Positions 27,365-36,761 are shown, counted from the first letter of the stretch. The stretch: 64,000 bases of DNA from CAYVOV01 sp964453525 (GCA_964453525.1 CAYVOV010000002.1:124001-188000); one strand, 5' to 3'. Notes: generated by a model from the sequence alone, not told the origin. Translations and numbers: made by a program.

Positions 27365-27381
27365 CTCTCGAACAAATCAAA

Positions 27382-28458
27382 ATGAATCCAAGAATAGCTG
27401 ACAGACTGGAAAAACTACGCCGTAATTTAAATGAAAAGGAGATTGACGGCATCCTGATATCTCAACCAGAAAACCGGTATTATCTTTCCGGCTTCAACGG
27501 CTCGGCGGGCTACCTGCTGATAACACAAAAAGATACTGTTCTGGCTACGGATTTCCGCTATTTCGAGCAGGTGAAGGTGCAGGCGCCGGACTACGAACTG
27601 TTTCAGATTAGCGGCAGCCTTGCCGAATGGTTCCCCCGTCTGGTGACAGACTTCAGTATAAAAAAACTCGGTTTTGAATCAGGGGATATTACCCATAGTA
27701 TGTATAAACAGCTTACCGAATCACTGAGCGAAGCGAAGTCCGGACTGCAGCTTGTCCCTCTGAATGGACTGGTAGAGTCGCTCCGGGCGGTGAAAGAGCC
27801 TGAGGAAATCGAGCTTATTACCAGAGCCGTGGAGATAACGGACAGAGCTTTTAAATACATCGAAGGAACAATTCGCCCCGGCATGACTGAAAAAGAGGTG
27901 GCCTGGGAACTGGAGAAATTTCACCGTGAGCACGGCAGCCAGGCATTGCCTTTTGAAATAATTGTTGCTTCCGGGCCCAACGCCGCCCTTCCCCATGCCA
28001 AGCCTTCTGAGCGTAAAATAAATACCGGGGAGCCGGTAGTTATCGATATGGGAAGCAGGGTGGAAGGGTACTGCAGCGACCTTACCCGCACGATTTGCAC
28101 CGGCCAGCCCGATGACACCTATAAAAAGGTATACAACATCGTGCTTGGGGCGCAGCTTGCCGCTGAAGAACTAATCAGGGAAGGGATGAGTGGAGCGGAA
28201 GCGGACGGATTTGCCCGGACGGTCATCGAGGAAGCCGGCTATGCCGATGCCTTCGGTCACTCGCTGGGTCACGGCGTCGGCCTTGCCGAGCATGAGCAGC
28301 CCCGCCTGGGTCCTAACTCTAAAGACACTCTCCTTCCTGGAATGGTATTCTCAATCGAACCCGGTATCTATCTGCCGGGGTGGGGAGGAATCAGAATCGA
28401 AGACTTGGCAGTAATGGAAAAAGATACGGTCAGGGTATTAACGAAAAGTAAAAAATAA
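27382..28458 (+). CDS. pepP: Xaa-Pro aminopeptidase family M24B
   Basis: The protein has 358 residues. An N-terminal creatinase-like domain (~1-130) precedes a pita-bread metallopeptidase domain. Metal ligands are visible: Asp in PVVIDMGSRVEGYCSDLTR (two Asp), His in FGHSLGHGVGLAEHE, Glu in FSIEPGIYLPG and Glu in GGIRIEDL. It removes N-terminal residues before proline. It lies directly upstream of efp, the common pepP-efp pairing; both concern proline-rich sequences. Confidence 0.93.
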   Translation: MNPRIADRLEKLRRNLNEKEIDGILISQPENRYYLSGFNGSAGYLLITQKDTVLATDFRYFEQVKVQAPDYELFQISGSLAEWFPRLVTDFSIKKLGFESGDITHSMYKQLTESLSEAKSGLQLVPLNGLVESLRAVKEPEEIELITRAVEITDRAFKYIEGTIRPGMTEKEVAWELEKFHREHGSQALPFEIIVASGPNAALPHAKPSERKINTGEPVVIDMGSRVEGYCSDLTRTICTGQPDDTYKKVYNIVLGAQLAAEELIREGMSGAEADGFARTVIEEAGYADAFGHSLGHGVGLAEHEQPRLGPNSKDTLLPGMVFSIEPGIYLPGWGGIRIEDLAVMEKDTVRVLTKSKK

Positions 28459-28476
28459 AAAGTCTGGAGTGCAAGA

Positions 28477-29040
28477 ATGATAAGTGGCAGTGAACTGAGA
28501 AAAGGGGTTATTATCGACCTTGACGGCACGCTCTACCAGGTGATTGATTACCAGCACGTCAAAATGAAACGGACCGCCCTGGCAAAGGTAAAACTCCGCG
28601 ATGTCGAAGGTGGGCACACCATCGAGCAGAGCTTTCAATCGGACGCCAGGTTTACCCGGGTACGGCTTGAATACCGCAGTATGCAGTATCTTTACAATGA
28701 CGGTAGCCTGTACTATTTTATGGACGAGGAGAACTTCGAGCAGATGCCGCTCAACGCCGACCAGCTTGGTGATGCCATCAACTATCTTAAAGAAGGTACC
28801 TCGGTGCAGGTATCTACCTACAAAGGTAAGCTGATAGGAGTCGAGATGCCCCTGAATGTTAACCTCCAGGTAACCGATACCGGTCCCGGTTTCAAAGGTG
28901 ATACCGCCACTGCCGGCAACAAGCCAGCCGTACTGGAGACCGGCATCGCTGTCCAGGTCCCATTATTTATCAACATCGGAGATGTTATAAAGGTCGATAC
29001 CCGCGATGGCAGCTATCTGGAGAGGGTTTCTCAGAGCTAA
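28477..29040 (+). CDS. efp: Elongation factor P with a shortened, unusual tip loop
   Basis: The protein has 187 residues in three beta-barrel domains, with the C-terminal NIGDVIKVDTRDGSYLERV signature. EF-P rescues ribosomes stalled on consecutive prolines. The domain I tip reads HVKMKRTALAKVK (residues 27-39). It lacks the usual PGKG or MGRGS turn and is one residue shorter than the usual loop, with Lys31-Arg32 at the apex. No EpmA/B genes are seen here, so whether and how the tip is modified is unknown. Confidence 0.95.
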   Translation: MISGSELRKGVIIDLDGTLYQVIDYQHVKMKRTALAKVKLRDVEGGHTIEQSFQSDARFTRVRLEYRSMQYLYNDGSLYYFMDEENFEQMPLNADQLGDAINYLKEGTSVQVSTYKGKLIGVEMPLNVNLQVTDTGPGFKGDTATAGNKPAVLETGIAVQVPLFINIGDVIKVDTRDGSYLERVSQS

Positions 29041-29070
29041 CATGACAGCAGAAACCGGAAAAGAGGTCTT

Positions 29071-29739
29071 TTGAGTTTGCCCGAACCTTTAAGAGCAGAT
29101 TTCCACATCCACACGGAGTACTCGATGGACTGTAATATGTCCCTAGAAAACATCATCAAACGCTGCCAGAAGATGAAGATTGACTGTATCGCCATAGCTG
29201 ACCATGGTACAATTGATGGCGCACTAAAAATGCGGGATATTGCCCCGTTCAAAGTAATTGTCGCCGAGGAAATCCTGACGCCTCACGGTGAAGTTATGGG
29301 CATGTTTCTCGAGGAAGGTATTCCCAGCGGCATCTCTTTCGTGGAAGCCATATCCCGCATCAAGGCTCAGGACGCCCTGGTCTGTATACCCCACCCCTTT
29401 GCTCCTTTAAGAGGACTGAAAATGGAATATAGCAGGCTGGAAGAGCTGGCCGACCGGATAGACGTTATTGAGGTCTTTAATGCCAGAAGCCCCCTGCCGA
29501 TAGGAGAGAGTAAAGCCCAGGTCTTCGCCAGCAAATACAATCTTTCAGTAACTGCCGGAAGCGATTCCCACACCCTCGGTGAGATAGGCTACACCTATGT
29601 CAGATTGCCCTGGTTTGACGGCAAAGACGATTTCCTTGATGCCCTGAGAAAGGGCACCATTTCCCAGCGCCGGTCAAACCTGTTTGTACACTTCCATAGT
29701 AGTTTGACAAGACTGAAGAGACTGATGAGACTATTATAA
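29071..29739 (+). CDS. PHP-domain metal-dependent phosphoesterase
   Basis: The protein has 222 residues from TTG 29071, behind AAGAGG. Metal-binding motifs are DFHIHTEYSMDC (~residue 10), IADHGTIDG (~42), AEEILTPHGE, CIPHPF and GSDSHTLGEIG (~170). The PHP fold hydrolyses phosphate mono- or diesters with two or three metal ions. Small stand-alone members include nucleotide and 3',5'-bisphosphate phosphatases, but the substrate here is unknown. It lies in line with the following formyltransferase-like gene, 12 bp apart. Confidence 0.85.
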   Translation: MSLPEPLRADFHIHTEYSMDCNMSLENIIKRCQKMKIDCIAIADHGTIDGALKMRDIAPFKVIVAEEILTPHGEVMGMFLEEGIPSGISFVEAISRIKAQDALVCIPHPFAPLRGLKMEYSRLEELADRIDVIEVFNARSPLPIGESKAQVFASKYNLSVTAGSDSHTLGEIGYTYVRLPWFDGKDDFLDALRKGTISQRRSNLFVHFHSSLTRLKRLMRLL

Positions 29740-29751
29740 AGGAGGGCGACA

Positions 29752-30576
29752 ATGTACAGGTTCGGCTGGTTCTCTACTGGCAATACCGGGGCAGCTAAGG
29801 ATTTACTGGCTGCGGCACAGGACAGCATCGGTCGGGGAGAGATTGAAGGCAAGATTGACTTCGTTTTTTGTAGTCGCGAACCCGGCGAAGCCGAGGTGAG
29901 TGACAGGTTTATCAAACTTGTCCGCGATTATAGCATTCCTCTTATCTGTTTTTCCTATCAGAACTTCAGAAAGGCAAGAGAAGAGCAAAATCCGGACCCT
30001 TCCACACCGATGCCGCAGTGGCGGCTCGACTATGACCGGGAGGTAATGAACCGGTTAAAGAACTTTGAACCCGGAGTCTGCGTTCTTGCCGGATATATGC
30101 TGATTACCGGTCCGGAACTGTGCCAGAAGTTTGATATGATTAACCTTCATCCGGCACTCCCGGGCGGACCGGTCGGCACCTGGCAGCAGGTAATCTGGCA
30201 GCTTATCGGAAGTGATTCACAGGAGACCGGAGCGCTGATGAACCTTGTAACTCCCGAACTCGATAAAGGACCTGTAGTAACCTACTGCAAGTTCTCGATA
30301 AGGGGTGAGCCATTCGACGAACTCTGGCAGGAAATAGAGGGCCACTCTATTGAGAAGATTCAACAGGAAGAAGGCAGGAACAACGAACTATTCAAGCTCA
30401 TCCGCAAGCATGGACTGGCAAGGGAATTCCCCCTGATAATAGCCACCATGAAAGCTTTCAGCCAGGGCAAAATCCGGATAACAGAAGATAAACAGGTCGT
30501 CGATGCTGAAAACAGACCGATAAAGGGGTATAATCTAACCGAAGAAATAGATGAAAAAGTAAAAGGGTTACTCTAG
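29752..30576 (+). CDS. Formyltransferase-domain protein (GAR transformylase-like)
   Basis: The protein has 274 residues. The N-terminal half has a Rossmann-like start (GWFSTGNTGAAKDLL), and the active-site region MINLHPALPGGPVGTWQQV (~residue 127) resembles the NxHPS loop of phosphoribosylglycinamide formyltransferase. ETGALMNLVTPELDKGPVV matches the HxVxxxxDxGP part, but with the His replaced by Met-Asn-Leu. It is longer than PurN (about 200 residues) by an extra C-terminal helical region. It may act on a different amine substrate; a specific function is not claimed. Confidence 0.7.
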   Translation: MYRFGWFSTGNTGAAKDLLAAAQDSIGRGEIEGKIDFVFCSREPGEAEVSDRFIKLVRDYSIPLICFSYQNFRKAREEQNPDPSTPMPQWRLDYDREVMNRLKNFEPGVCVLAGYMLITGPELCQKFDMINLHPALPGGPVGTWQQVIWQLIGSDSQETGALMNLVTPELDKGPVVTYCKFSIRGEPFDELWQEIEGHSIEKIQQEEGRNNELFKLIRKHGLAREFPLIIATMKAFSQGKIRITEDKQVVDAENRPIKGYNLTEEIDEKVKGLL

Positions 30577-30673
30577 TACCAGTATTAAAAATACCAAACT
30601 CTAAATACTAAATCCTAAACATTTGGAGTTTAGATATTAGAAATCAGGATTTATCCAGAGGGGGGTGAGTTAG

Positions 30674-31666
30674 ATTAACAATTTCATTGCTTTCGACCTG
30701 GAGGGGCCGCTGTCCCCACAGGATAATGCCTATGACCTGATGAAGCTGTTCCCAAACGGCGAAAAGATTTTCGAGGTTATCAGCCGTTATGATGACCTGC
30801 TGGCGCTCGAGGAGAAGGAAGGCTACGAGCCCGGTGATACCCTAGCTCTAATCGTACCCTTCCTCGTCCTTCACGATCTCTCCGAAAATGACATCAGCAC
30901 TCTTGGCACTAAAGCCAGCCCGACCGGCGGGGCGGCCGACCTTATCTATCAGCTTGAGGTCGACGGCTGGAAGGTATTCTGTATCAGCACCAGCTACCAG
31001 CAATTCGCTCTTCACATTACTCATAAACTGGGCATCTATTCACAGCGTGTCGCATGTACCCCTTTCCCGCTGAACCAGTTCCGCAACTCCCTGACTTCTG
31101 AAGAATCTGAACTGTTGCAGCAGGCAGAGCAAGATATTCTCTCCCTGCACCCGCCGGACGACGATGACCGCGTAAAGAAGACCCTTGACAGTTTCTACTG
31201 GGAAAAACTGCCGGCCACAGGTATCGGCACTGCAATACAGGAGGTAAAGCCGGTCGGCGGGCGGCGTAAGGTGGCTGCCCTGAATAAATTTGCCGAAGCC
31301 AACAGCCAGCCTTTATCACAGTGGGCGGTGGTGGGTGACAGTATTACTGATGTCAGAATGCTCCAGGCGGTGAATGAAGCCGGAGGACTGGCGATAGCCT
31401 TTAACGCCAACGAATATGCTCTGCCCCCGGCGACAATGAGCCTCGCTTCAACATCTATAGATGACCTCAGAGAAGTATTACGCACCTGGCAGAAAAGCCA
31501 GCGAGCTGGTGCGGAGAAATTGGTCAGGCAGAAAGAAAACGCCGGCGGCACCGGAGATACGAAAAACTTCCACTGGATAGCTGGCAGAAAAGACCTGGAC
31601 GATATTATCCAGACCCATAAAAGAATCAGACGCCTGGTCAGAGAAGACGCCGGCAAACTGGGGTAA
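30674..31666 (+). CDS. HAD-superfamily phosphatase with apparent ATT start
   Basis: Catalytic motif I, NNFIAFDLEGPLS, starts directly after a TAG stop (30671-30673), so translation must begin at ATT 30674 (or another non-standard codon) to include it. GGGGGTGAG at 30661-30669 is a fitting ribosome site. The first ATG (30740) would delete the nucleophile. The 330-residue product has DLEG instead of DxDG, like ThrH-type phosphatases. It also has FCISTSYQQF as motif II, and motif IV is VVGDSITDVRML (~215). It is a probable phosphomonoesterase of unknown substrate. Confidence 0.75.
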   Translation: MNNFIAFDLEGPLSPQDNAYDLMKLFPNGEKIFEVISRYDDLLALEEKEGYEPGDTLALIVPFLVLHDLSENDISTLGTKASPTGGAADLIYQLEVDGWKVFCISTSYQQFALHITHKLGIYSQRVACTPFPLNQFRNSLTSEESELLQQAEQDILSLHPPDDDDRVKKTLDSFYWEKLPATGIGTAIQEVKPVGGRRKVAALNKFAEANSQPLSQWAVVGDSITDVRMLQAVNEAGGLAIAFNANEYALPPATMSLASTSIDDLREVLRTWQKSQRAGAEKLVRQKENAGGTGDTKNFHWIAGRKDLDDIIQTHKRIRRLVREDAGKLG

Positions 31667-31702
31667 ACTGTACATGGATTTCAAGTAAGCAAGGCATAAA
31701 TT

Positions 31703-32374
31703 ATGGTTGATAATGGAGACTGGCAAAAAGATCCACTCAGGGTTATCGTAGACAGTTCACCAAAGTTCCTAAAACTAAAGAACTCTAAGGATAATCAGAA
31801 TGACCGCTGGCGTAGTTTTCACTTTGCTACTAGACTTAAACTAGATGGAGCAGACTATTTTTGCAGACAAGCACTTGGAGCAGCAAGCAGGCCAGATGAT
31901 TTAGGTTTGCCTTTATTAGCACACAGATTAATAAGGTGGTATTTAGATGCATTCTTCTTCGAGCTAATGGCTGCTTACGACACTCTCTTACAAGAATTGA
32001 ACACCGTCTATGCCTACGATTTGCAATTGAAACCAGATGCTGTCCGCTGGAACACTACGAAAAAGAATAAGTTTATGAAAAAGTTACCCGAAAATATTGT
32101 TGAGTATATCAACGAAGAACGGAAGAAAGATTGGTTTTGCAAAGTCCAATGGTACAGAAACACGGCAACTCATCATTATACTGTTCCGTTAAGGACTGAT
32201 ACAACATTTGTCGGAGATATGTTAAATTATTCGAAGCACCGAGTCTCCATGCATTACTTCGACGATTCCGGCAAATCAAAATATGAACCAATTAAAAGAT
32301 GCAAGGAATATCTGATGGAAATGGCTACATTTGTCAGAGAAACATGGTCAAAAATGATAACGGAGTTTGAATAA
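31703..32374 (+). CDS. Hypothetical helical protein, possibly HEPN-like
   Basis: The protein has 223 residues and is predicted mostly helical. WYRNTATHHYT (~residue 150) contains Arg-x4-His, the arrangement of catalytic residues in HEPN ribonucleases, at the end of a long helix as expected for that fold. No toxin partner gene (MNT or antitoxin) is adjacent. The gene is A+T-richer than its neighbours, suggesting transfer. The family assignment is tentative; it could be an unrelated helical protein. Confidence 0.5.
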   Translation: MVDNGDWQKDPLRVIVDSSPKFLKLKNSKDNQNDRWRSFHFATRLKLDGADYFCRQALGAASRPDDLGLPLLAHRLIRWYLDAFFFELMAAYDTLLQELNTVYAYDLQLKPDAVRWNTTKKNKFMKKLPENIVEYINEERKKDWFCKVQWYRNTATHHYTVPLRTDTTFVGDMLNYSKHRVSMHYFDDSGKSKYEPIKRCKEYLMEMATFVRETWSKMITEFE

Positions 32375-32509
32375 ATAGGGTTAAGTAGAGAGATTAAGAG
32401 CGACTTCGCCCCTCTTAATTTTCCTCAAAGGCGGTAGGCCAGAATAGGTATAAAACGGGGTGATGGGGATTCATAAATATAACGGCTATTCAAAAAAGGG
32501 CTTTAAATA

Positions 32510-33490
32510 ATGAGCAATGTTAGAGCTGCCGGGCTGGGGGCGCTGAATATGGACTATCTGTACCGGGTAGACTCCATCCTGGGAAATGGAGAGACAGCAG
32601 CAGGCACTCCCACAACAAAAGAAGACGAACAAAACTTCATAGGCAGTTTCCCCGGTGGCTCGGCAGCCAACACAATCTACGGACTGGCAAAGCTGGGAGT
32701 AAAGACAGGCTTTCTCGGCGCCGTCGGCGACGATGCCGACGGCAAAAGGATGCTTGAGGACTTCCGGGAAGTGGGCGTGGATACCTGTCAAATCGGAGCA
32801 AAACCCGGAGCACAAACAGGTCTGGCAAAATGCTTCATCGATAAACTGAGTCACCGTTTCATCCAGGTTACACCGGGCGCAAATAACCTGCTGACTACAG
32901 ATGATATAAATATGGATTATGTCAACCAGACGGAAATCATCCACATTTCCTCATTTGCCGATGACAGGCAGTTTTCCCTGCTGCTGGAACTCATTGAAAA
33001 AATGGACTCCTCCGTGAAAATCAGTTTTTCTCCGGGAGAGCTATATGCCACGAAAGGGATGGAGAAGCTTGCTCCGATACTGGCACGCACTCACGTTCTC
33101 TTTGCCAATGAAAAAGAGGTTGGGCAGCTAACCGGTAAAGACTTCAAAACAGGCGCTGAAGTCTGCATCAATCAAGGCTGTCACATTGTCGCGGTTACCC
33201 TGGGTAAAGGCGTCAAATTGAATAACACGGCAGCCGCCTCTTATATCAGAGATACCGATAAAGAATACGTCATCGAACCAGCAGATAATTTAGAAGCAGC
33301 CAACCCGGAAACCACCGGCGCCGGAGATGCTTTCGCCACCGGTTTTTTATACGGACTGCTCAACGGCAGGGCGCTCGATGAGTACGGGCGGCTGGGTGAT
33401 ATAATAGCCCGACTATCTATAGCCCGGGCGGGAGCCAGGCAGGGACTACCCAATCTCGATGAGCTTAAAAAATACCACAAACAAACCTGA
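32510..33490 (+). CDS. PfkB-family carbohydrate/nucleoside kinase
   Basis: The protein has 326 residues. The N-terminal substrate site is GSFPGGSAANTIYGLAKLG (~residue 44). The C-terminal signature ETTGAGDAFATGFLYGLL (~265) includes the catalytic Asp and anion hole. The fold is ribokinase-like. The substrate (sugar, nucleoside or similar) is not clear. A run of acidic residues between the Gly-Gly motif and the start is unremarkable. The gene is single, with intergenic repeats downstream. Confidence 0.9.
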   Translation: MSNVRAAGLGALNMDYLYRVDSILGNGETAAGTPTTKEDEQNFIGSFPGGSAANTIYGLAKLGVKTGFLGAVGDDADGKRMLEDFREVGVDTCQIGAKPGAQTGLAKCFIDKLSHRFIQVTPGANNLLTTDDINMDYVNQTEIIHISSFADDRQFSLLLELIEKMDSSVKISFSPGELYATKGMEKLAPILARTHVLFANEKEVGQLTGKDFKTGAEVCINQGCHIVAVTLGKGVKLNNTAAASYIRDTDKEYVIEPADNLEAANPETTGAGDAFATGFLYGLLNGRALDEYGRLGDIIARLSIARAGARQGLPNLDELKKYHKQT

Positions 33491-34110
33491 ATAAAAATAA
33501 AGATAATCACTCTCAATTAGAATGCCCTAGCCCTCATAACCTCCCTATCCTTACCCCTATGCAATCCTCACCCCCTTGGTCCCCCTCTCCTTAGAAAGGA
33601 GAGGGGGAGACTTAAAACAGGCTTTATTGCCCCAATCATTTTTCTTCTTTGAAGATATAGAACCGTCTTTATGGTACCTCAACGGGAACCAGCTGAGACA
33701 TTTAGGATGAAAGGCAGGTCTTCCCTAATGTGGAATGAAGGAACTCTTTCAGAGGGTGTGAGAGGTAGTACATATCCTCACCCTCTTATTCTCCTCCCTT
33801 TTATGAAGATATCAATATGCTTTAAAAGCACTTCAACAGGAAGTAGTTAAGATGCCTTGAATCAAGAGTAAGTCCAATCTGATGTGGACTGGTGCTAATA
33901 AAGCTTTAATTCTGTGTTTAAGAGGGAGTGCGGGCTGTTAAACCCCCCACCCAGCAAACAACAATAAAACCCAACCCCGTTTAANNNNNNNNNNCGTTTC
34001 ACGCCGCACTCCCTCTTCCATTCTCTTCCCCCTTCCCCTTTAAAAGGGGAGGGGGGACTAAGGGGGATGGGGTTCAATAAATAAAGATGATATAATAATA
34101 AATGTCTTAA
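33491..34110. repeat. Intergenic region with palindromic repeat family 3 and assembly gap
   Basis: No gene is seen. Ten N at 33985-33994 mark a scaffold gap. It lies inside an inverted repeat: gagggagtgcgg (33922-33933) pairs perfectly with ccgcactccctc (34004-34015). Next to it is a C-run/G-run hairpin (ccccttcccctttaaaaggg...). The same composite occurs in the other orientation at 42469-42552 and 44541-44632. An unstable palindrome probably broke the assembly. Confidence 0.75.
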
Positions 34111-34527
34111 ATGGAGAAAGAGTTTGAAATCCTTGAGCATACCGCTGACATCGGCATAATTGCCTACGGGAGAAATATCAAGGAGGCGTTTGCCAGTGCG
34201 GCTAAAGGTATGTTCAGCCTGATAACAGAGCCTGAAGATATCAGGGAGGTGGAGAACCGGAATATTGAGCTGACCGCTGCCGATAGCGAAAACCTGCTTG
34301 TCGAGTGGCTAAACGAGCTTATTTACCTTTTTGATACGGAGAATTTACTCTTTAATAGATTTGATATTACCCTGCTCAGTGATACGCAACTCAAGGCTAC
34401 CGGCTACGGTGAAAAAGCGGACAGTTCCAGGCACACGATAGAAATGGGAATTAAAGCTGCCACCTACCACACACTCAAGATAGAAAAAAACGATGGCATA
34501 AGGATACAGGTACTCTTCGATGTCTAG
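34111..34527 (+). CDS. Archease
   Basis: The protein has 138 residues. EHTADIGIIAYGRNIKEAFA at the N-terminus, with the conserved HTADIG motif, and a C-terminal beta-rich part ending IRIQVLFDV match archease. Archease speeds RtcB by promoting its guanylylation. The gene precedes rtcB by 26 bp and is surely cotranscribed. Start ATG 34111 follows a stretch without a strong ribosome site. Confidence 0.93.
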   Translation: MEKEFEILEHTADIGIIAYGRNIKEAFASAAKGMFSLITEPEDIREVENRNIELTAADSENLLVEWLNELIYLFDTENLLFNRFDITLLSDTQLKATGYGEKADSSRHTIEMGIKAATYHTLKIEKNDGIRIQVLFDV

Positions 34528-34553
34528 TAGAAAATTCCTGTTGGAGCGGGAAA

Positions 34554-36014
34554 ATGGCAGAGCCCTGGAAAGAGTATTTAAATAAAATAGACGATTACCG
34601 CTGGGAGATTCCTGTCAGCTACAAGGCAGGGATGGCCGTGCCGGGTCTTATCTTTGCCAGTGAGGGGATGCTGGGGAAAATCATGGAAGACCAAGCTCTG
34701 GAGCAGGTAGCCAATGTAGCATTCCTGCCCGGAATCGTCGGCCACTCGCTGGCAATGCCCGATATCCACCGGGGCTACGGATTCGCCATCGGCGGCGTTG
34801 CCGGTACCCGTCTCCAGGACGGCGTGGTATCGCCGGGAGGAGTCGGCTTTGATATCAACTGCGGTGTCCGGGTACTGCGGACAAACCTTACCGAAGACGA
34901 GGTGAAGCCCCGGATTGGAAAATTAGTTGCTGAGCTTTATGACAGTGTCCCTTCTGGAGTCGGTTCTACAGGCAAGCTGAAAGTAAGCGGGAAGGAACTA
35001 GATGATGTTATAGTTCAGGGCAGCCGGTGGGCTGTGGAAAAAGGATTCGGTGATGCCGCAGACATCGTGGTCACTGAAAACTCGGGCTGCATAAAAGGGG
35101 CCAATCCGGACAAGGTGAGCCAGAAGGCAAAACAGCGGGGGATTCCGCAGCTCGGTACGCTGGGCTCCGGTAACCATTTCCTTGAGGTGGCGGTGGTGGA
35201 TGAAATCTTCGATACCAACGCCGCCAGGGTGATGGGCATAAGTGAAGCGGGACAGGTGCTGGTATATGTTCATACCGGCTCCCGCGGTTTCGGTCACCAG
35301 GTCTGCACCGATTACGTAGCCATGCTCGGACAGGCGGTAAAGAAGTACGGCATAAACCTCCCTGACCGTCAGCTGGCTTGCGCTCCGGTGCAGTCGCCCG
35401 AAGGTAAGGACTACCTTGCGGCGATGGCCGGCGCCGCCAACTACGCCTGGACGAACCGGCAGTGCATTACCCACTGGACACGCGAATCACTTGCCAAAGC
35501 CCTCGGCAAAAGCAGGAAAGATATTGGGCTGGAGCAGATTTACGATGTTGCCCACAACATTGCCAAGATAGAACAGCACACCGTCAGCGGTAAAAAAGAG
35601 TCTTTGTGTATCCACCGCAAGGGAGCCACCAGGGCTTTCCCGGCCGGGCACCCTGATGTCCCCTCTGTTTACCGGGATATCGGCCAGCCGGTTATTATCC
35701 CTGGAGACATGGGACGCTGTTCCTATATAGCCATTGGCACGGAGACGGCAATGAAAGAGACCTTCGGCTCTACCTGCCACGGTGCCGGCAGGGTGCAGAG
35801 TCGCTCCGCAGCCAAGCGCGGTCTGAGGGGTATCGATATTGCCCAGACACTGGCTGCCAGGGGGATTACCGTCAAGGCAAGGAGCATGGCTTCACTGGCT
35901 GAAGAAGCTTCGGAAGCCTACAAAGACGTTTCCGACGTGGTGAACGTGACACACATGGCGGGAATATCGCTCAAAGCCGTAAAGTCTTTACCTCTGGGTG
36001 TAATCAAGGGATAG
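34554..36014 (+). CDS. rtcB: RNA-splicing ligase RtcB
   Basis: The protein has 486 residues, full length without an intein. Metal and nucleotide ligands are present: Asp100 and Cys103 in GFDINCGVR, His208 in GSGNHFLE, His240 in VHTGSRG, His334 in DVAHN, and the guanylylated His409 in TCHGAGR. It joins 2',3'-cyclic phosphate (or 3'-phosphate) RNA ends to 5'-OH ends using GTP. In archaea it splices tRNA; in bacteria it mends cleaved RNA. No tRNA intron is visible in this window's tRNA genes, so repair is the likelier role. Confidence 0.97.
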   Translation: MAEPWKEYLNKIDDYRWEIPVSYKAGMAVPGLIFASEGMLGKIMEDQALEQVANVAFLPGIVGHSLAMPDIHRGYGFAIGGVAGTRLQDGVVSPGGVGFDINCGVRVLRTNLTEDEVKPRIGKLVAELYDSVPSGVGSTGKLKVSGKELDDVIVQGSRWAVEKGFGDAADIVVTENSGCIKGANPDKVSQKAKQRGIPQLGTLGSGNHFLEVAVVDEIFDTNAARVMGISEAGQVLVYVHTGSRGFGHQVCTDYVAMLGQAVKKYGINLPDRQLACAPVQSPEGKDYLAAMAGAANYAWTNRQCITHWTRESLAKALGKSRKDIGLEQIYDVAHNIAKIEQHTVSGKKESLCIHRKGATRAFPAGHPDVPSVYRDIGQPVIIPGDMGRCSYIAIGTETAMKETFGSTCHGAGRVQSRSAAKRGLRGIDIAQTLAARGITVKARSMASLAEEASEAYKDVSDVVNVTHMAGISLKAVKSLPLGVIKG

Positions 36015-36035
36015 CAGTTCCTTCCCGGTAACATT

Positions 36036-36761
36036 CTACTGAAAATTACTCTTCTCTGCGTCTTTGGCAGCGTCAGGCTGGCTCTCCTTGGCCAGCAGCC
36101 GGCGGTGATATGATTTCGACTGATACAGGGCAAGCAGCGGGGCATGACCGAACAACCTGTCCTTGGCAGCAAGGACGGTACAGAACGCATCGCTGTGCTT
36201 TATAAACAGCGAATCATGCCCGACACAGAGACACATCACCAGATTGAGCTCCGTCTTATAGCGGTTGAGGATTTCGGCCTGGGCAATTGGATTACACATC
36301 GCTTCAAAGCTTCCTGGATTTACTTTTTCACTGTCATCCAGGCCCAGTTCCTCCTTTGGTATTGCCCCGCATTTACAGGCAACCGATACCACCTCAAATC
36401 CCCTGTTTTCCAGAACAGGCACCAGCAATGAAGCCTCGAACTGCACCCCACCACAGAAGCCCACACCCAGCCTTTTATAGCCCATCCGCCCGGCAAATTC
36501 CATTATCTCTTCCAACCTGCTTTTAACTGGCGACCTGCCTGCCGGCGAATGAGGCAGTCTCATATAACCCGAGCCCTCCTGTACCGACGCCTTCCTGGCA
36601 AATTCAAGTACCTCCGGGCTGAAATATTTATCTTTAGCCTTATCTATAATCTCCGGTACAATCTTTATCGGGCAGTTATCAGGACCTTCCTGTCCGGCAG
36701 GACTATTGCACACCGGATGCGGACACTTGCCGCAGTTCACCAGTATTTCATCATTCTTCAT
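36036..36761 (-). CDS. DUF1847-type cysteine-rich protein
   Basis: The protein has 241 residues. An N-terminal CGKCPHPVC...C cluster (Cys 10, 13, 18 and 30) precedes a domain with GVGFCGGVQFEASLLVPVLE (~residue 98). Further conserved Cys/His lie in SVACKCGAIPK, EAMCNPIAQA and CLCVGHDSLFIKHSDA. The pattern fits the DUF1847 family, common in anaerobes and of unknown function, probably metal- or Fe-S-binding. The C-terminal tail is charged. It is convergent with rtcB. Confidence 0.8.
   Translation of the reverse strand: MKNDEILVNCGKCPHPVCNSPAGQEGPDNCPIKIVPEIIDKAKDKYFSPEVLEFARKASVQEGSGYMRLPHSPAGRSPVKSRLEEIMEFAGRMGYKRLGVGFCGGVQFEASLLVPVLENRGFEVVSVACKCGAIPKEELGLDDSEKVNPGSFEAMCNPIAQAEILNRYKTELNLVMCLCVGHDSLFIKHSDAFCTVLAAKDRLFGHAPLLALYQSKSYHRRLLAKESQPDAAKDAEKSNFQ

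Noticed and set aside
30590..30655. A/T-rich segment with aaatactaaatcctaaac, resembling one near 50150-50230
   Set aside because: Too A/T-rich and loosely matched to claim a repeat family; noted only as a possible relation.
33895..34140. Minus-strand frame across the N gap
   Set aside because: It contains unknown residues, runs through palindromic repeats and has no protein-like composition.
34554..36014. Intein in RtcB
   Set aside because: Archaeal RtcB genes often carry one, but this protein is 486 residues with all motifs at normal spacing.
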